DNA from: Dichetophora obliterata
Taxonomy: Eukaryota; Arthropoda; Insecta; Diptera; Sciomyzidae
Assembly (NCBI GenBank): GCA_963920525.1
Contig: OY986437.1
Location: forward strand, 99,543,223-99,607,222
Direction of reading: 5' to 3'
DNA: 64,000 bases
Within the stretch, counting starts at the first letter, position 1, and each line of letters begins with the position of its first letter. Positions 34,201-45,756 of this stretch are shown here, piece after piece. The position numbers and the translations under genes were made by a program. Below the pieces are notes generated by a model. That model saw nothing but the letters and a program-made list of their open reading frames with translations. It searched no databases and was not told the DNA's origin.

Positions 34201-34589
34201 AGCAAGCTGAAATTCTGACAGTAGTCTACGAACAGATGGAAGTTAACAGGATTAGTGTTGCATTAAAAGTTACTATGCGGAAAATTAAAAATTAACTATC
34301 TTCTCAAATTGCCCTCGTGTAATTTTTACGACAAAAATACTTTTGCCACGTGCTGGAAAGAATTATTTCATACATTTTTCAAACGTATCTCAAATTTTTA
34401 CTCAATTTTCGGTGTTTGAAATTTCCTTGTTTTTCAAAAAAGCGTTTATTTTAAAGAGAATATCCTGTTTTTGGTGATAAAAACTCATAACATCAAGCCA
34501 ATTGATGAAAAGCTAATTATTTAGGGCTAGCAAAAATATTTTAATAACATTTTTTAAAAACATTTTATTAATGGTTAGAAAATTCTATA

Positions 34590-36884
34590 TCTATAGTAAT
34601 AAAACTCATTTTCTGTTTGTTTGTTTGTTTGTTTGGCCTTTATACAAATCTAAACGGCTCAACGGATTTTGCTCAAACTAGGTACACATATTAAGTTTAT
34701 CCCAACTTAAAATGTTACATTCTTAGTTTTTGCCACGCCCCCTCTGAAATTTTTCAACTAACGGTAATTTTGTTATTATAAAACTTTTTACCATCGGAGA
34801 TTTCTGTATATTTAATTTTAAAATTTTTTGTTATTTTGACATCAAAAACACTCACATATCTTCAAAATTGGAGAAATTTTCAGTACAACGACTTTTTCAT
34901 AAAACATCGTTGCCTAAGAATGAGAAAAAAACGACATGAAATTCAAAGTTTGGTCTTTCGATGCAAATATCTCCGCTGTCCATTAATATATTTCATTCAA
35001 ATTTTTTTTGTTCAAAAGTTCAATAAAATCACTTCACAAAAATAAGTTGAACTGTACCGTTAAGTCAGTGTATATATGTTTTATGAGTATGCCAAAAAAG
35101 GTCCAAAATATTGACTTTTTACTCAAGAAATTACTCAAAAATTGTTGTTGTTGTAAAAATGAAATCAATTAAAAACAGCAAATCTGACTACCTTTCATGC
35201 GACATAGCATTTATTTGCAAAAATTCTTCCAGCTAAGCGCAAAAATTATTTTACTGTTTTTGTCATCAAAACAACAGGGGTTTGATTTTTTTCGCGAAAT
35301 TTATTTTTTCCAAAATGTTGTTTTTATATTTTTTACAAGAAAGTCAAGTCTCAAAAATAATTTCTGTGAAAAAATTACCCCAATATCTCTTTCCAATCAA
35401 AAGTTATGGCTAAAAATCTATTTTTTCATACCAGACTATTAATAAAAAAATCTTAGTTTTGTGTTAGAATTCTCTATACAGTTTGATCGTCCCCATTTAT
35501 CTCTGAGAATGCAGTTGTGCGTCTAAAGTAATTACGATCATTTTGGATTATATAAAACCTTTATTATAGTGATCTACTTATTTTTTGCCTCCCCACCTCC
35601 CGCCCCCTCCTGTTAAATTTGTTTTGTTGTGATGGCTCTATTTTTTCTCACTATTGTGTCACCGTTGTCACTTAGTTCTTTATCAATGGTACTTTAAATG
35701 TTGTATATATATCACAATTTTATCGTAAAAATTACTGTGAATAAGAATGCTGTTAAAGTTAATATTTTCATGTAATCAGTATCAGCTATATGGCGATATA
35801 ATAAAACATATGCGCATCTGGTCAGCACAATTATTTCATTAGTTTTGATATGTGCGTTAAATTCACAGATAGATGGCGCCACATTTGTAAGATGTGTGGG
35901 TACAGACTATACTTACACCTAGCGGTGAAAAGCTGAATAATGTTTTTTCAAAAGTTTCTTCAAATTTAACCCCACACGTTTGGGATTACAGACAAGTGGC
36001 GCTATTTTCTGCTTACAGAAGAATATCTGATGTTCTTATACAGCTAGCAGATAAGTTTTGCGAAACATTTTGCGAAAATGCTATTGCTACCAAACTTTTA
36101 AAAAGTAAAATAATGCAGTACTGCCAGTTTTTTCAGTCGCTGCGTCATCTAGCGTCATAAACACTTAGAAACATAGAATTGTATAAATGTAAATGTCTAG
36201 CTCACTTGCTGGACTTTTTGTTGGATTTGATTTGCTTGCAAATGCGATTATATGATCCTGATCTCCAATGAAAAAACGCAGCTAATAGAAATTTTAGTAG
36301 GTACAATCATTTTTAGCGCAACGAATTTTCATAAAACATTGATAGCTAATAATGAGAAAAAAATTATATGAAAATCAAAGTTTTTACTTTTAATGCCAAT
36401 AACTCCGCTGTTTTTAATATATTTCATTAAAATTTTTTTTGTTAAAAAGTTCAATATGTTTTTAATATTAATCTTTGTCTAGACGTTGAAATGTCCATAT
36501 CTCAAGGACGCATTGAGTCCCACCATAATTTTTATTTTGTTGAAAAGGTAATTGTGCTTGCTTTAAGATTAAGTAAATATAAACTTTACTTTTAATTCTT
36601 TTTAATTTTTAAAATATGTTTTTCGTACGCCTTCTTTGAATTCAATTAGCTCACCGCAAGAGATGGAACCACCAACAACAAAAATTTTCCTAAACTTTTT
36701 TGGATTAATGTTCGTTCAATTACCTTTCCAACGGTAGATAAATAAAATTAAATAAAATAAAATTCAAATAAAATTCAACATGTTTTTCATTATTTCCGAT
36801 TTAAAAAAAAAACATTTAATCGAGAAGTGTATGTTAAAATGTTTATATAAGTGACTCTCGAGTAACACCGGGTATATCAGCTAG
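34590..36884 (+). mobile_element. Non-autonomous Helitron, copy 2 (plus strand)
   Basis: Starts TCTATAGTAATAAAACTC followed by five TTTG units, and ends CACCGGGTATATCAGCTAG. Flanking bases are A and T, the Helitron rule. The body matches copy 1 (12470-14174) with shared blocks such as CACGCCCCCTCNGA and AAAAACACTCACATAT. It is 590 bp longer, partly because the segment near 34880-35030 recurs in diverged form at 36310-36450. A possible small insertion at 35870-36165 has ATAGATGGCGCC-like edges. No Rep/helicase coding, so non-autonomous. Confidence 0.87.
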
Positions 36885-37859
36885 TTAAAAATAAATTTTA
36901 TAACTGTTTCCTGACAGCATAGTATGTAATGAAAAGAGAAAATAAGTGAATTTGGACACTTTTTAACCCTTTTTGCATTTTTACTACGTTCGTGCTTATA
37001 TAAGCATATTTGACACGTAAAAAAATTAAAAATATAAAATGTATATTAAATAATTTTTTTAAAAACTAAACTAGGTCGCTAAAAACTAGACTTTAAAAAA
37101 ATTTATTAATACAATACATGCGAGTTCATCTGCCAAAATTTTCCAAACTGCGATATAAGACATGAAAGAAACATTGTGCAACAATTTGGCCTTTATTAAG
37201 TCTTACTTTTCGATAAATCGTGTCTCACTAACAACTTTAGAAACAAAATCTCTGTCACTTTAGTCTAGCCTAAAATTGGTTAAAGATGTGAAAAGATCTT
37301 TGAAAAAGTGAAATGAAAAAACGTTTCTGAATAAATTTAATTCTGTTTTCAGTCTTAATGTAGGGTGCAAGGACATTAAGATTGTTGAAAAATGTTGTTT
37401 AAAAACCAAGAAGATTTTAGTGAATATACGAGTAAGCTAAAGCCTAATGAATTATCTTGTTTAAAATATTTCCTCGCAACATCCTGCGCAGTTTCTCTGA
37501 GTATTCATCTTTTCTAACAGAGAAAAGTATAAAGTTTTTTATGGGAAATTAAGCAGCATTTGGTTGTTTTTGTTGCTGTGTAAAGGAATCAGAAAGCGAC
37601 GATTGTTTGTTTGTTTTGTTTTTTTAAAAACCTAAGGTTCATTTAACTGCTCAAAGCTATTAATTTGTCTTATATGTATATTTTCCTTTTGAAAAAGTAT
37701 TGCAGCTCTATCCTACTTAAATGCTATGTACTATGGTATTTTCCAATCAAAGTTTTAGTACGAATTGTGTTGTTGGATTGGAACACATAATTACAAAATA
37801 AATCAACATTTAATTTTACAAAAACATGCTATTTGACTAATTTGCAACGGAAATCCTCA
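36885..37859. other. AT-rich DNA, no gene seen
   Basis: No supported coding or repeat structure. Confidence 0.45.
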
Positions 37860-38600
37860 TGCGATTAGTTTACCGCTTTTTAAAAATTTAAACATTTTGC
37901 CGCTACGACACTTATGCTTTTTTTCAGGATATTCCTTGAGCAGATGTTCTACAAATTACAATTTAAGAATAAGCAATCAGAATTATGTTTCAGTATCACA
38001 ACACAACTCACAGCTATTCCCTAACTCTTACACATCTGTTGCACCTAGATTTTTTAACGCTTTGCCTCTTCAAATAAGATTAATCCGAAATAAACCAGCA
38101 TTTCTCCAAAACGTAAAATTATGGCTCTCAAATCTTTCAGCCAATAATGTCGATGTTCTTATAAATATTGTTACGGAAATTGTTAAAGTTTTTGTTTGTG
38201 CTTCATTTATTTTTTGTTTCAATACTTTTCAGTCATGAAAGGATTTTCTTTTTTTTTTTGCTCCTTATTGATTTCTTATTGATTTATTTATAAATTACTT
38301 TTAAACAATCATTGTAAATTTTTGTCTTTAATTTCTTATGATGTATGTATCTTATCTTTTATTTATCGAAACATTTACAATACGACCACACACTTATTCT
38401 TTATTGTAATTTACTTTTAAGAAATTAAACTGCTTTCACCTCTAGCCAATAGTGTGCTATAGAATGCAGTTATTTTTCAGTTTATAACTATTCTGTTACT
38501 CAACTCGGTGTTAGTTAGTGAAATGGAATATTGTTTTTATTGTATTTAATGAAAAAATTAATAAATCTATACCACTACTATACTACTATATTTTTTTGAT
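37860..38600 (+). pseudogene. LINE 3' fragment: ORF2 C-terminus and 3' tail
   Basis: The frame to 38238 ends with NLRISNQNYVSVSQHNSQLF, then SYTSVAPRFFNALPLQIRLI and LQNVKLWLSN. The LPLRHLCFF lead-in and the RFFNALPLQIR motif are typical of the end of LINE ORF2 proteins. An early frameshift near 37925 separates the first block from the rest. A non-coding tail follows to a TACTACTATA-rich stretch near 38590, which may be the 3' terminus. It is 5' truncated and distinct from the next LINE. Confidence 0.65.
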
Positions 38601-38701
38601 TGTTTTTTAGGTTTTTTGTTATTTAAAAGTAACACCAAGACTGAAAAGTGAAGCTCCTATGCATATATTAATATGATTTTAAACTAGTTTCCAAAACCGC
38701 C

Positions 38702-39037
38702 ATGAACACTGAATGCAACATTTGTAAGTCCGAATGGAATACGTATGGAACTTTTATAGCTTGCTTTGGATGTTCCATAATTTTTTATCCCAAGTGCGTC
38801 GGTCTTAACGCTCGAGTTGGTGACGCCCTCTCTACTTCATCATCAAATGGCCTACAATGGTTTTGCGAGAAATGCCGAAAATTCTCATCGTCCTCTCTGT
38901 TTGGATTGTTAAGCGAAGTTATCTCATCTTCTTCTATCATCATGGATTCCTTGAATCATCTTCTAATAAGTACTACAAATCACTCTGATCTTTGCAAAAA
39001 ATTGAGAGCTCTCTACTGCGACAAAAACCGTGAGTAA
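38702..39037 (+). pseudogene. LINE ORF1 fragment with degenerate PHD finger
   Basis: The 111-residue frame starts MNTECNICKSEW. Cysteines at 5, 8, 21, 24 and 32 and the later WFCEKC follow the PHD pattern, but the zinc-binding histidine is tyrosine (FYPKC, TAT for CAT). Fragments in other frames to about 39480 continue the low-complexity linker of ORF1. PHD fingers in ORF1 are known in CR1-like LINEs. Confidence 0.7.
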
Positions 39038-39639
39038 TACGGGGCTCACTAAGCCGCCAACTCCACCTGCGGGTACTTCTATTATGTCGACTGCTGGTAT
39101 GTCAACACGAACCAAATCTAAGAAAAACACGGATATTGGCTCACCAAGTCGTGGTCTTAACATCATTAACCCTGTTCTAACGGATAACTTGAATGTGCCT
39201 TCCTTGATGCACTCGATAAAGCTAACACGCTTCATCATAATCTTGGGACTAGTGGGACTTTACAACCTGTAGCATCAATAAACGTGATCGCTTCTTCGCC
39301 TCGACGTATAGAAACACCATCTGCTAGGGAATCGACCATTGTCAATCCACCAGTTGTCAACTTGGTCGCTGTTAAACTACTATCCCTATCAGCACCTGCA
39401 ATCTGCTACAAACTTTCATCATATGCAGAACGTGAAATCTCTTCATTCAAATTTATTGTTCACGACCTCGTCGTAATTCACTAATTTACACCAATATTAA
39501 GATATTCTCGGAGCCAGGGGCGATCACCGAGGACTTCGTCAACCTTACAAAAAACTATTAGACGGGGTTCTCAACGTCGATTGCTGCACCTAATATCTGA
39601 TATTTGTCGACAAAGAATTTCTCGTAACTATTATTGAAC

Positions 39640-41760
39640 CTATTTCACTAATTTTTAGTAGCACGCAGCACCATATACCTATTTCTATTGAATTTTCATT
39701 TTTTTTCTATCAAAAACCGGTCATTATTCATGAGCATACATTAGACTTTAAAAATTAAAATTTCGACGCGATGAACGTACATTTATCTTCACTCTCCTGG
39801 GATTTTATCACCTGCGATACAGATCTATCAATGACTTATGATAACTTTATGTCAATCTTAAATGGTTCTATCCGTCAATTCATTCCAGTGAAACGAACTT
39901 ATATTAATAGTAACCCTCCTTGATTTAATAAGAGGCTCTCTAATTTGAAAAGCAAAAAGAATAAAGCATACAAGCGCTTTAATCATGATCATACTAATCT
40001 GCATCTAACTACCTGGCCCTATAAGGTCAATTTGACGTACTCAATAATTTTCTGTATAATTGCTTTATTTACACAACCGAGGAAACTCTTAGGGAAAATA
40101 GCAAATATTTTTGGACTTTTATTAATAATAAAAGAAAATCTAACGGTCTACCTAGCTCCATGTTTTATCTCGATTCATCTTCAGGCAATACTGAAACTAT
40201 CTGTAACTTGTTCGCAGATTATTTTAAATCAGTCTATTCCCCTGTTTCTAACTTTGATCCTGTACAGTTCAGTCACCCCATAGATTCCGTCCTTGACCTT
40301 GGTGACCTCTCATTCTCAATTAGTGGTATTGAATCGGTTTTACGTATCCTTAAAAAAAGCCCCGACGCTGGCCCTGATGAAATGCCTCAAATTTCTTTTA
40401 AAAATTACGCTAAGTCCCTGGCGACTTCTTAGTCTTCTTGATATTTAGAAAATCCTTAACTATTGGTAGCTTTTTAGATAAATGAAAACATTCTCACATA
40501 GTCCCCATTCATAAATCTGGTCCCAAACAGGATGTAAAAAATTAAAGATCTATTTGTTACCTTTCAGCCATACCAAAAGTCTTCGATAAGAACACATATA
40601 ATAAAATGTCATTTCATATCAAAAATGTTATATCTCCCCACCAACATGGGTTCATAATAGGTTATTCTACAATGACAAATTTAGTACTCTTTTGCAATTA
40701 TATAATTACTAACTTCTAAGCCGGTTTTCAAACTGATGTTATCTTTACGAATTTTGCCATAGCATTTGATAAAGTATCTTATAATCATTTTATTTTAAAC
40801 TAGCTTCTCTCGGAATTCACTCCAATCTTTTGGACTGGTTTCAATCATATCTACCAAATCGCTTTCACTCCGTAAAAATAGACAATAGTTTATCTAACTC
40901 TTTTGAAGATACTTTTGGTGTCCCTCAGGGAAGCCATTTGGGACCTCTTCTGTTTCTTATTTTTATAAACGATCTTCCCATGGTATACAACACTCGCAAT
41001 GTCTTCTTTTCGCAGGTGAACTGAAATTATTCCGGCCTATTAAATCTAATATTGACAATAATCTTCTTCAAACCGACACTGATTCAATTTATACGTGGTG
41101 CGAGTTGAATAAACTATCACTGAAAATTTCCAAATGCCAGTATATATCTTTTTCTAGATCATCATCTCCGTCATTAAGTTCGTACTTTATAAATTATTGT
41201 TTACTTGAAAGAGTTACCTCAAAAAAAGATCTTGGTATTCTATTAGATCCCTGTCTCAATTTTAAAGATCATATTAACTTTATCATCAATAAGTCAAACT
41301 CAATGCTCGGCTTCCCAATAAGAAACTCTGTTGGTTTAAATGATCCCTACACCCTCAAATGCTTGTATTCTTCATTGGTTCGCCCTCATTTAGAATACTG
41401 CTCTATTTTATGGAACCCTTCTTTGCCTATCCAAACTCTTAGAATTGAACGAATTCAGAAAAAGTTTACACGATACATGATATCCAAACTAAACTGGAAC
41501 CTCTATCAGCCAGTACCCTTCTCCACTAGATGTACATTAATTGATTATGTTCCCTTGAATCTAGACGTAAGATACCGTCCGTCATTTTTATTCGTGACTT
41601 GGTTCATCACCATATCCAAAGTCCGTCTCTACTTGTTATGACAGATTTTGTCACGCCGCCTCGCTCTCTTCGTAGCCAATTTGTCTTCCGTGTTCCTTTC
41701 CACAGATCTGAATATGCCCGATATGAGCCAATTACGCGTTGCACCATTGAAGCTAATTAA
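39640..41760 (+). pseudogene. LINE ORF2 relic (end of endonuclease to thumb)
   Basis: Traces of the endonuclease end (HHIPISIEFSFF near 39670) lead into the linker at 39771 onward (SSLSWDFITCD). RT pieces follow: SPDAGPDEMP at about 40360, GVPQGSHLGPLLFLIFINDL at 40917-40980, then FAGE where FADD is expected (near 41010). Next come KISKCQYISFSRS and KDLGILLDPCLNFKDHI, then SLVRPHLEYCSILW at 41375-41415. Multiple stops and shifts; the YADD-box change alone would abolish activity. Confidence 0.85.
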
Positions 41761-41962
41761 GTTTTGTCATTGACCGATATATTTGACTCAATTTCAAGAA
41801 ACCGCTTTAAAATTAATCTCAACTTTCTCCAGGTCTTCCGTGTTACTTAGTGTTACTAATTGTTGAACGTTTTTAGGTATGGTACTAGTCCGGTATTTTT
41901 TCTATTTTATTTGACTCCCAACATTTATTTTGTTGTCTCATTTCTCAGTAATAATTTTATCT

Positions 41963-41986
41963 GATGTTAATGTTAATGTTAATGTT
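41963..41986. repeat. ATGTTA microsatellite at a LINE tail junction
   Basis: About four TGTTAA units lie between the 3' ends of two opposing LINEs. It could be the 3' simple-repeat tail of either. Confidence 0.8.
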
Positions 41987-44610
41987 GTGTGGTGGAGATG
42001 CGTACTGCGACCTAAATAAGATCTATTGTACCTCCTTCTCAAAGCTCCGCTGGGTTTGCGGATTACAGAATTTCATCCAGCCCTATATCTCTAATGAATT
42101 TGAGAATATTCTTAGGTTCAAGGGATGAAACCTGCTCTAGACTCAGCTCATAATTCCCCAGTGCTAGTTTACGTCTGCGAGCCACGGCGTCGCAGTTTGT
42201 AAGTAGGTGTATTGGAGTCTCCTCTGCTTCTTCACAGAAACGGCAGTTACTATCGGTCTATGCCCAATTTCATCAGGTGGTATTTGAGTTTACAGTGTCC
42301 TGTAAGGAACCCCGTTAGAATCCTAAGATTCGGTTTGCCTAAGCTTATGCACAATTTTGCTCTCCGAGTGTTAAAATCTCTGAGGAGCAATTTGGATTGT
42401 CTTAGCTTTGGGAGGCTTTTCCAAAGGTTTGAACGTTTATGCCTCTCCTCCCTTCTTAGTTCTTCTTTTATAGAATGTGTGCCCAATCCGCAGAATGGTT
42501 CTGGTCCTATAAATTTTGTGGCTGCACCCTGTCGCGCTAGACCATCGGCTTCTTCGTTACCCTGTATTCCTTTGTGTCCTGGGACCCAAAGTATAGTAAC
42601 AGTGTTATTCTTGCCTAGTTCTTTGAGTTTTGTTAGGCATTCCCATGTTATTCTCTATGATATCTCATAGGAAACTAATGCTTTGATTGCTGCTTGGCTG
42701 TCTGACATCACAACTATATCCTGACCTTTGTATTTACGGTCCAGATTGAATTGTGCACACAGCTGTATTGCTAGGATTCCGCTTGGAAGATACTGGGTGT
42801 TGTCCCCATAGGTTCAAAGTGCTTGGTTCTTGGCCCGTACACCCCTGCGCCTATACCTTCCAATGTCTTGGACCCATCTGTATACCATGCTATACTGTGT
42901 GGTTTCTTGACTTGCGATATCATCTCGCTGTCCCACTCTTTCTTGGTACTAAGCTTAATTCCGAAGTGTTTTTCGAAGTTATACCTTTTTACTATATCGT
43001 CTCTTGGTAGATCGATGTAGCGAGTGTGCTTTGCAATATCCTCCTTCTCTCTACTGCTGATAGTTTTACCTAAACCTGTCCCCTCTTTTGCAATGCACAA
43101 CAGAGTTCGCTTGGCTACTCCCTCTATGACAAGGTGTAAGGGTGTTATGTCCAGAATTACTTCTAGTGCTGCTGTAGGGCATGTCCTCATGGCCCCTGTG
43201 ATGCATACACAGGCCAGTCTCTGCACCTTTGTTAGCATATTCCTCATTGTGGTTAGCTTGGTTCTCTCAGCCCATGCTATTGCACCATAGGTGAGGATGG
43301 GTCTCACCATCATAGTATACATCCAGCGGAGAATTGTTGGGTTACAACCCCAGCTTTTCCCCGCCAGGCTCCTACATACCATGAGTGCGCGCGTTGCTTT
43401 GTTTATAGTTTCCTCTACATGTCTTCTCCAGAGAAGCTTTGAATCTAGTGTAAGTCCCAGATACTTTACTTCTCCTTTGAAGGGAATTTCAGTGCCATCC
43501 ATTCTCATTGTTCGGAGGTTTGGCAGGCTTATTTTGTTAGTAAAAGGTACTATGGTGGTTTTCGCTGGGTTGATACTTAATCCCACTGTGTTGCACCACT
43601 CCTTTGTTACTGACAGTCCTCTCTGTATCAGGTTACAGAGTGTATCCTCGAACTTCCCTCTCGCTATTAAGGCGATGTCGTCTGCGTAACCCTGACATTT
43701 TATGCCATTCTCGGTTAGAATCGTTAATAATTCGTCCACAACAAGACTCCACAGCAGTGGAGAAAGGACTCCGCCTTGTGGGCAGCCTTTTGTTGTTTTT
43801 TTATTCTTATAGTGGTGTTTTCCACTTTTGTTTCTGCAGTTCTAGTGCTAAGCATTTGGCATATCCATCTGCTGAACATATCATTTACTCCTTTTTTGTG
43901 TAAAGACTTCTTCACAGCCTCGTGAGAAGTATTATCAAAGGCTCCCTCTATGTCTAGAAAGGCACAGAGTACAGTTTCTTTGTTTTTGAAAGCTGACTGG
44001 ATGTTGCTTGCCAACTGGTATAGAGCAGATTCTGTAGACCTGCCCGCCCTATACGCGTGTTCACAGGGGTGCATTGGTGCCTTCTCCAGAATCTCAGTTC
44101 TTATATAGTTATCTATTACCTTTTCCATTGTTTTAAGTACAAATGAGGTAAGGCTAATGGGTCTAAACGACTTTGGTAGCGTGTAGTCTATTTTCCCTAT
44201 TTTGGTATGAAGGTGACTATCGCCCTTCTCCATTTCCTTGGGATATAGCCCAGCACAACGCTGCTTCTAGTTATTTTGACTAGGTGAGGCAATATAGTTT
44301 CTGCACCTTTTTGTAGAAGTGCAGGAAAGATGCCGTCTACACCTGCTGATTTGAATGGTTGAAAGGTTCTGAGTGCCCAATCTAGACGAGCCTTAGTACA
44401 AATGCTCGTTGCAAGTTTCCATTCTTCTTGATTTGGAGTAATCTGCCTGTCTGCTGTCTCATACTCAGTTACCGGTGTACTGCCCGGAAAATGAGTTTCT
44501 AGAAGGTGACTGGCTCGTTGCTCTTCTCTAAGCGTATAGCTTCCGTCTGGCAATAGAAGTGACATTCTTGTCTCCACTCTGCCTTTAGCCATTGCTTTGT
44601 GTAATTTTAT
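41987..44610 (-). mobile_element. RNase H-bearing LINE (I/LOA group), 5' truncated
   Basis: Encodes the RT, RNase H and C-terminal zinc motif of ORF2 on the minus strand. No endonuclease or ORF1 is found upstream of about 44610, so the copy is 5' truncated. Its 3' UTR is short, ending near the microsatellite at 41963-41986. Its G+C content is clearly above the surrounding DNA, suggesting a more recent arrival than most neighbours. Confidence 0.85.
42063..44592 (-). pseudogene. LINE reverse transcriptase-RNase H, four frameshifts and one stop
   Basis: Frames join in order. 44592-44197: AGVDGIFPALLQKG. 44233-43724: SFRPISLTSFVLKTMEKVID, then motif A as FLDIEGAFDNTSH. 43739-42771: QGYADDIALIA (the YADD box), thumb, then RNase H starting YTDGSKT and reaching FQAE. 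A one-base deletion near 42770 shifts the frame. RNase H then continues with MSDSQAAIKAL, a stop, WVPGHKGIQGNEEADGLARQ, and a C-terminal NCRFCEEAEETPIHLLTNC zinc motif after another shift near 42250. RT and RNase H catalytic residues are all visible, so inactivation is by small lesions only. Confidence 0.9.
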
Positions 44611-44639
44611 CTAATACGTCTTAATCATTTATAGTTTGT

Positions 44640-45354
44640 AATATAATATATACACTTTTATCATTTTTTTATTCAGTATTATAATTTATTTGAAATTTGC
44701 ATAATACACGCTTTATTCAATTTTGTTTGTATAATACTTACATTTATCTCTTAATTTCAGTTATTTGTACTTACTTTTCATTTACTCTTAGGTAAACCAC
44801 AATAAGTTACCATCTTTGTTTATGAAAAATATTAACAATAACTAAATGCATTTTTTATCATTATAAAATAATTAGTTAATTAGTTTTATGATCTATTAAA
44901 TTATTACATGAATTAAATTGCGAGCTTTAGATCGAGTAAGTTTTTAAGAAGGCAACAACAACTCTGTATAGAGTCAATCACATAGCTGACTTTACAGTCT
45001 GTTTCGCAAATCGCTACATTTTCCTCTTCAGTAGTCTTTGAGTGATTAAGCTGTGATCAACTCACTGTTTAAATTTTGTATATGACTTCACAGAATTTGG
45101 AATTTATTCTATTGAATTGTATGGTTGCTAATCATTTGACATTTTAAGGCAGTAGGCTATTTATAGATCACCGCCATCAACTCTACCAAGGTTGCCATCT
45201 GTTCTAGTTGCTTCTTTATTTATTTCAAAATCGACTAATTTTGACCAAAATCTGACCTTTGAGTTTTCGATTTTTTTTAAATATTGTAGGTTAGTAGCGC
45301 CTATAAAAATAACTTAAACTGCATTTTCTGTTTTTGCGAAATTTTTTTTTTTTA
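44640..45354. other. AT-rich DNA, no gene seen
   Basis: No supported gene, RNA or bounded repeat. Confidence 0.45.
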
Positions 45355-45705
45355 AGTTATACACTGTGAAAAATATTAAAAAAATATACGGAAAAAAATA
45401 TAATATATTTAAAGACCTTGAAGGGTCTTTTTGGTAATGTATTTTTTAGCAAATTTATGAAATATTTTTTTTTTTAACCTGAAATGTTCATTCACATTTT
45501 TCATAGACTTCGCAACAAGTATTTTATCTTTTTAATATAGTGTTGTGGTTAGGCATCAATTTAAAGGCTAACACACAATTTTAAGTTGGGACTCCAACGA
45601 TTGCAATTTTTTACGAATTTTTTTAAAAATACCTACAAAAGATTTTCCATTTTTATACCGAAAATTCTATTTGTTTCAAATATTGTCGCTTTTTAGTCGT
45701 TTCAA
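45355..45705 (-). repeat. Repeat family X, distal part
   Basis: Reverse-complement match to 55320-55755. Shared blocks include CACTGTGAAAAATATTAAAA, ATTTTTCATAG then TTCGCAACAA, GCTAACACACAATTTTA, and ATACCGAAAATTCTATTTGT. The outer edge CACTGTGAAAAATATT looks like a Tc1/mariner-type terminus. With 48186-48390 it may be one copy split by about 2.5 kb of other DNA. Confidence 0.7.
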
Positions 45706-45756
45706 AATAGACATAAATTCGAGAAAATAAATTCGCATAGAGCTGAACATTAGTAC

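Larger units (their letters stand above)
33103..34317 (-). mobile_element. mariner element, decayed
   Basis: Size (about 1.2 kb) and content fit a mariner. Probable termini are AGGGCCGTTTAATAATTCC at the low-coordinate end and GAGGGCAATTTGAGAAG read inward from the high end. They share an AGGGC..TTT..AA pattern, and TA is present near each. The inverted repeats are weak, so bounds are approximate. Confidence 0.7.
38640..41962 (+). mobile_element. CR1-like LINE, copy A, heavily decayed
   Basis: Holds remnants of ORF1 (PHD-type finger) and ORF2 (end of endonuclease, RT). Related in plan to the better copy at 48460-53400, but their protein sequences differ enough to be separate families. It lies tail to tail with the RNase H LINE, with an ATGTTA microsatellite between them. 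Most of the endonuclease is missing. Confidence 0.75.

Noticed and set aside
34836..35442. Plus-strand frames inside the second Helitron
   Set aside because: Not kept in the other copy and without motifs.
42212..43903. Long plus-strand frames across the RNase H LINE
   Set aside because: Antisense shadows of the minus-strand RT/RNase H gene.
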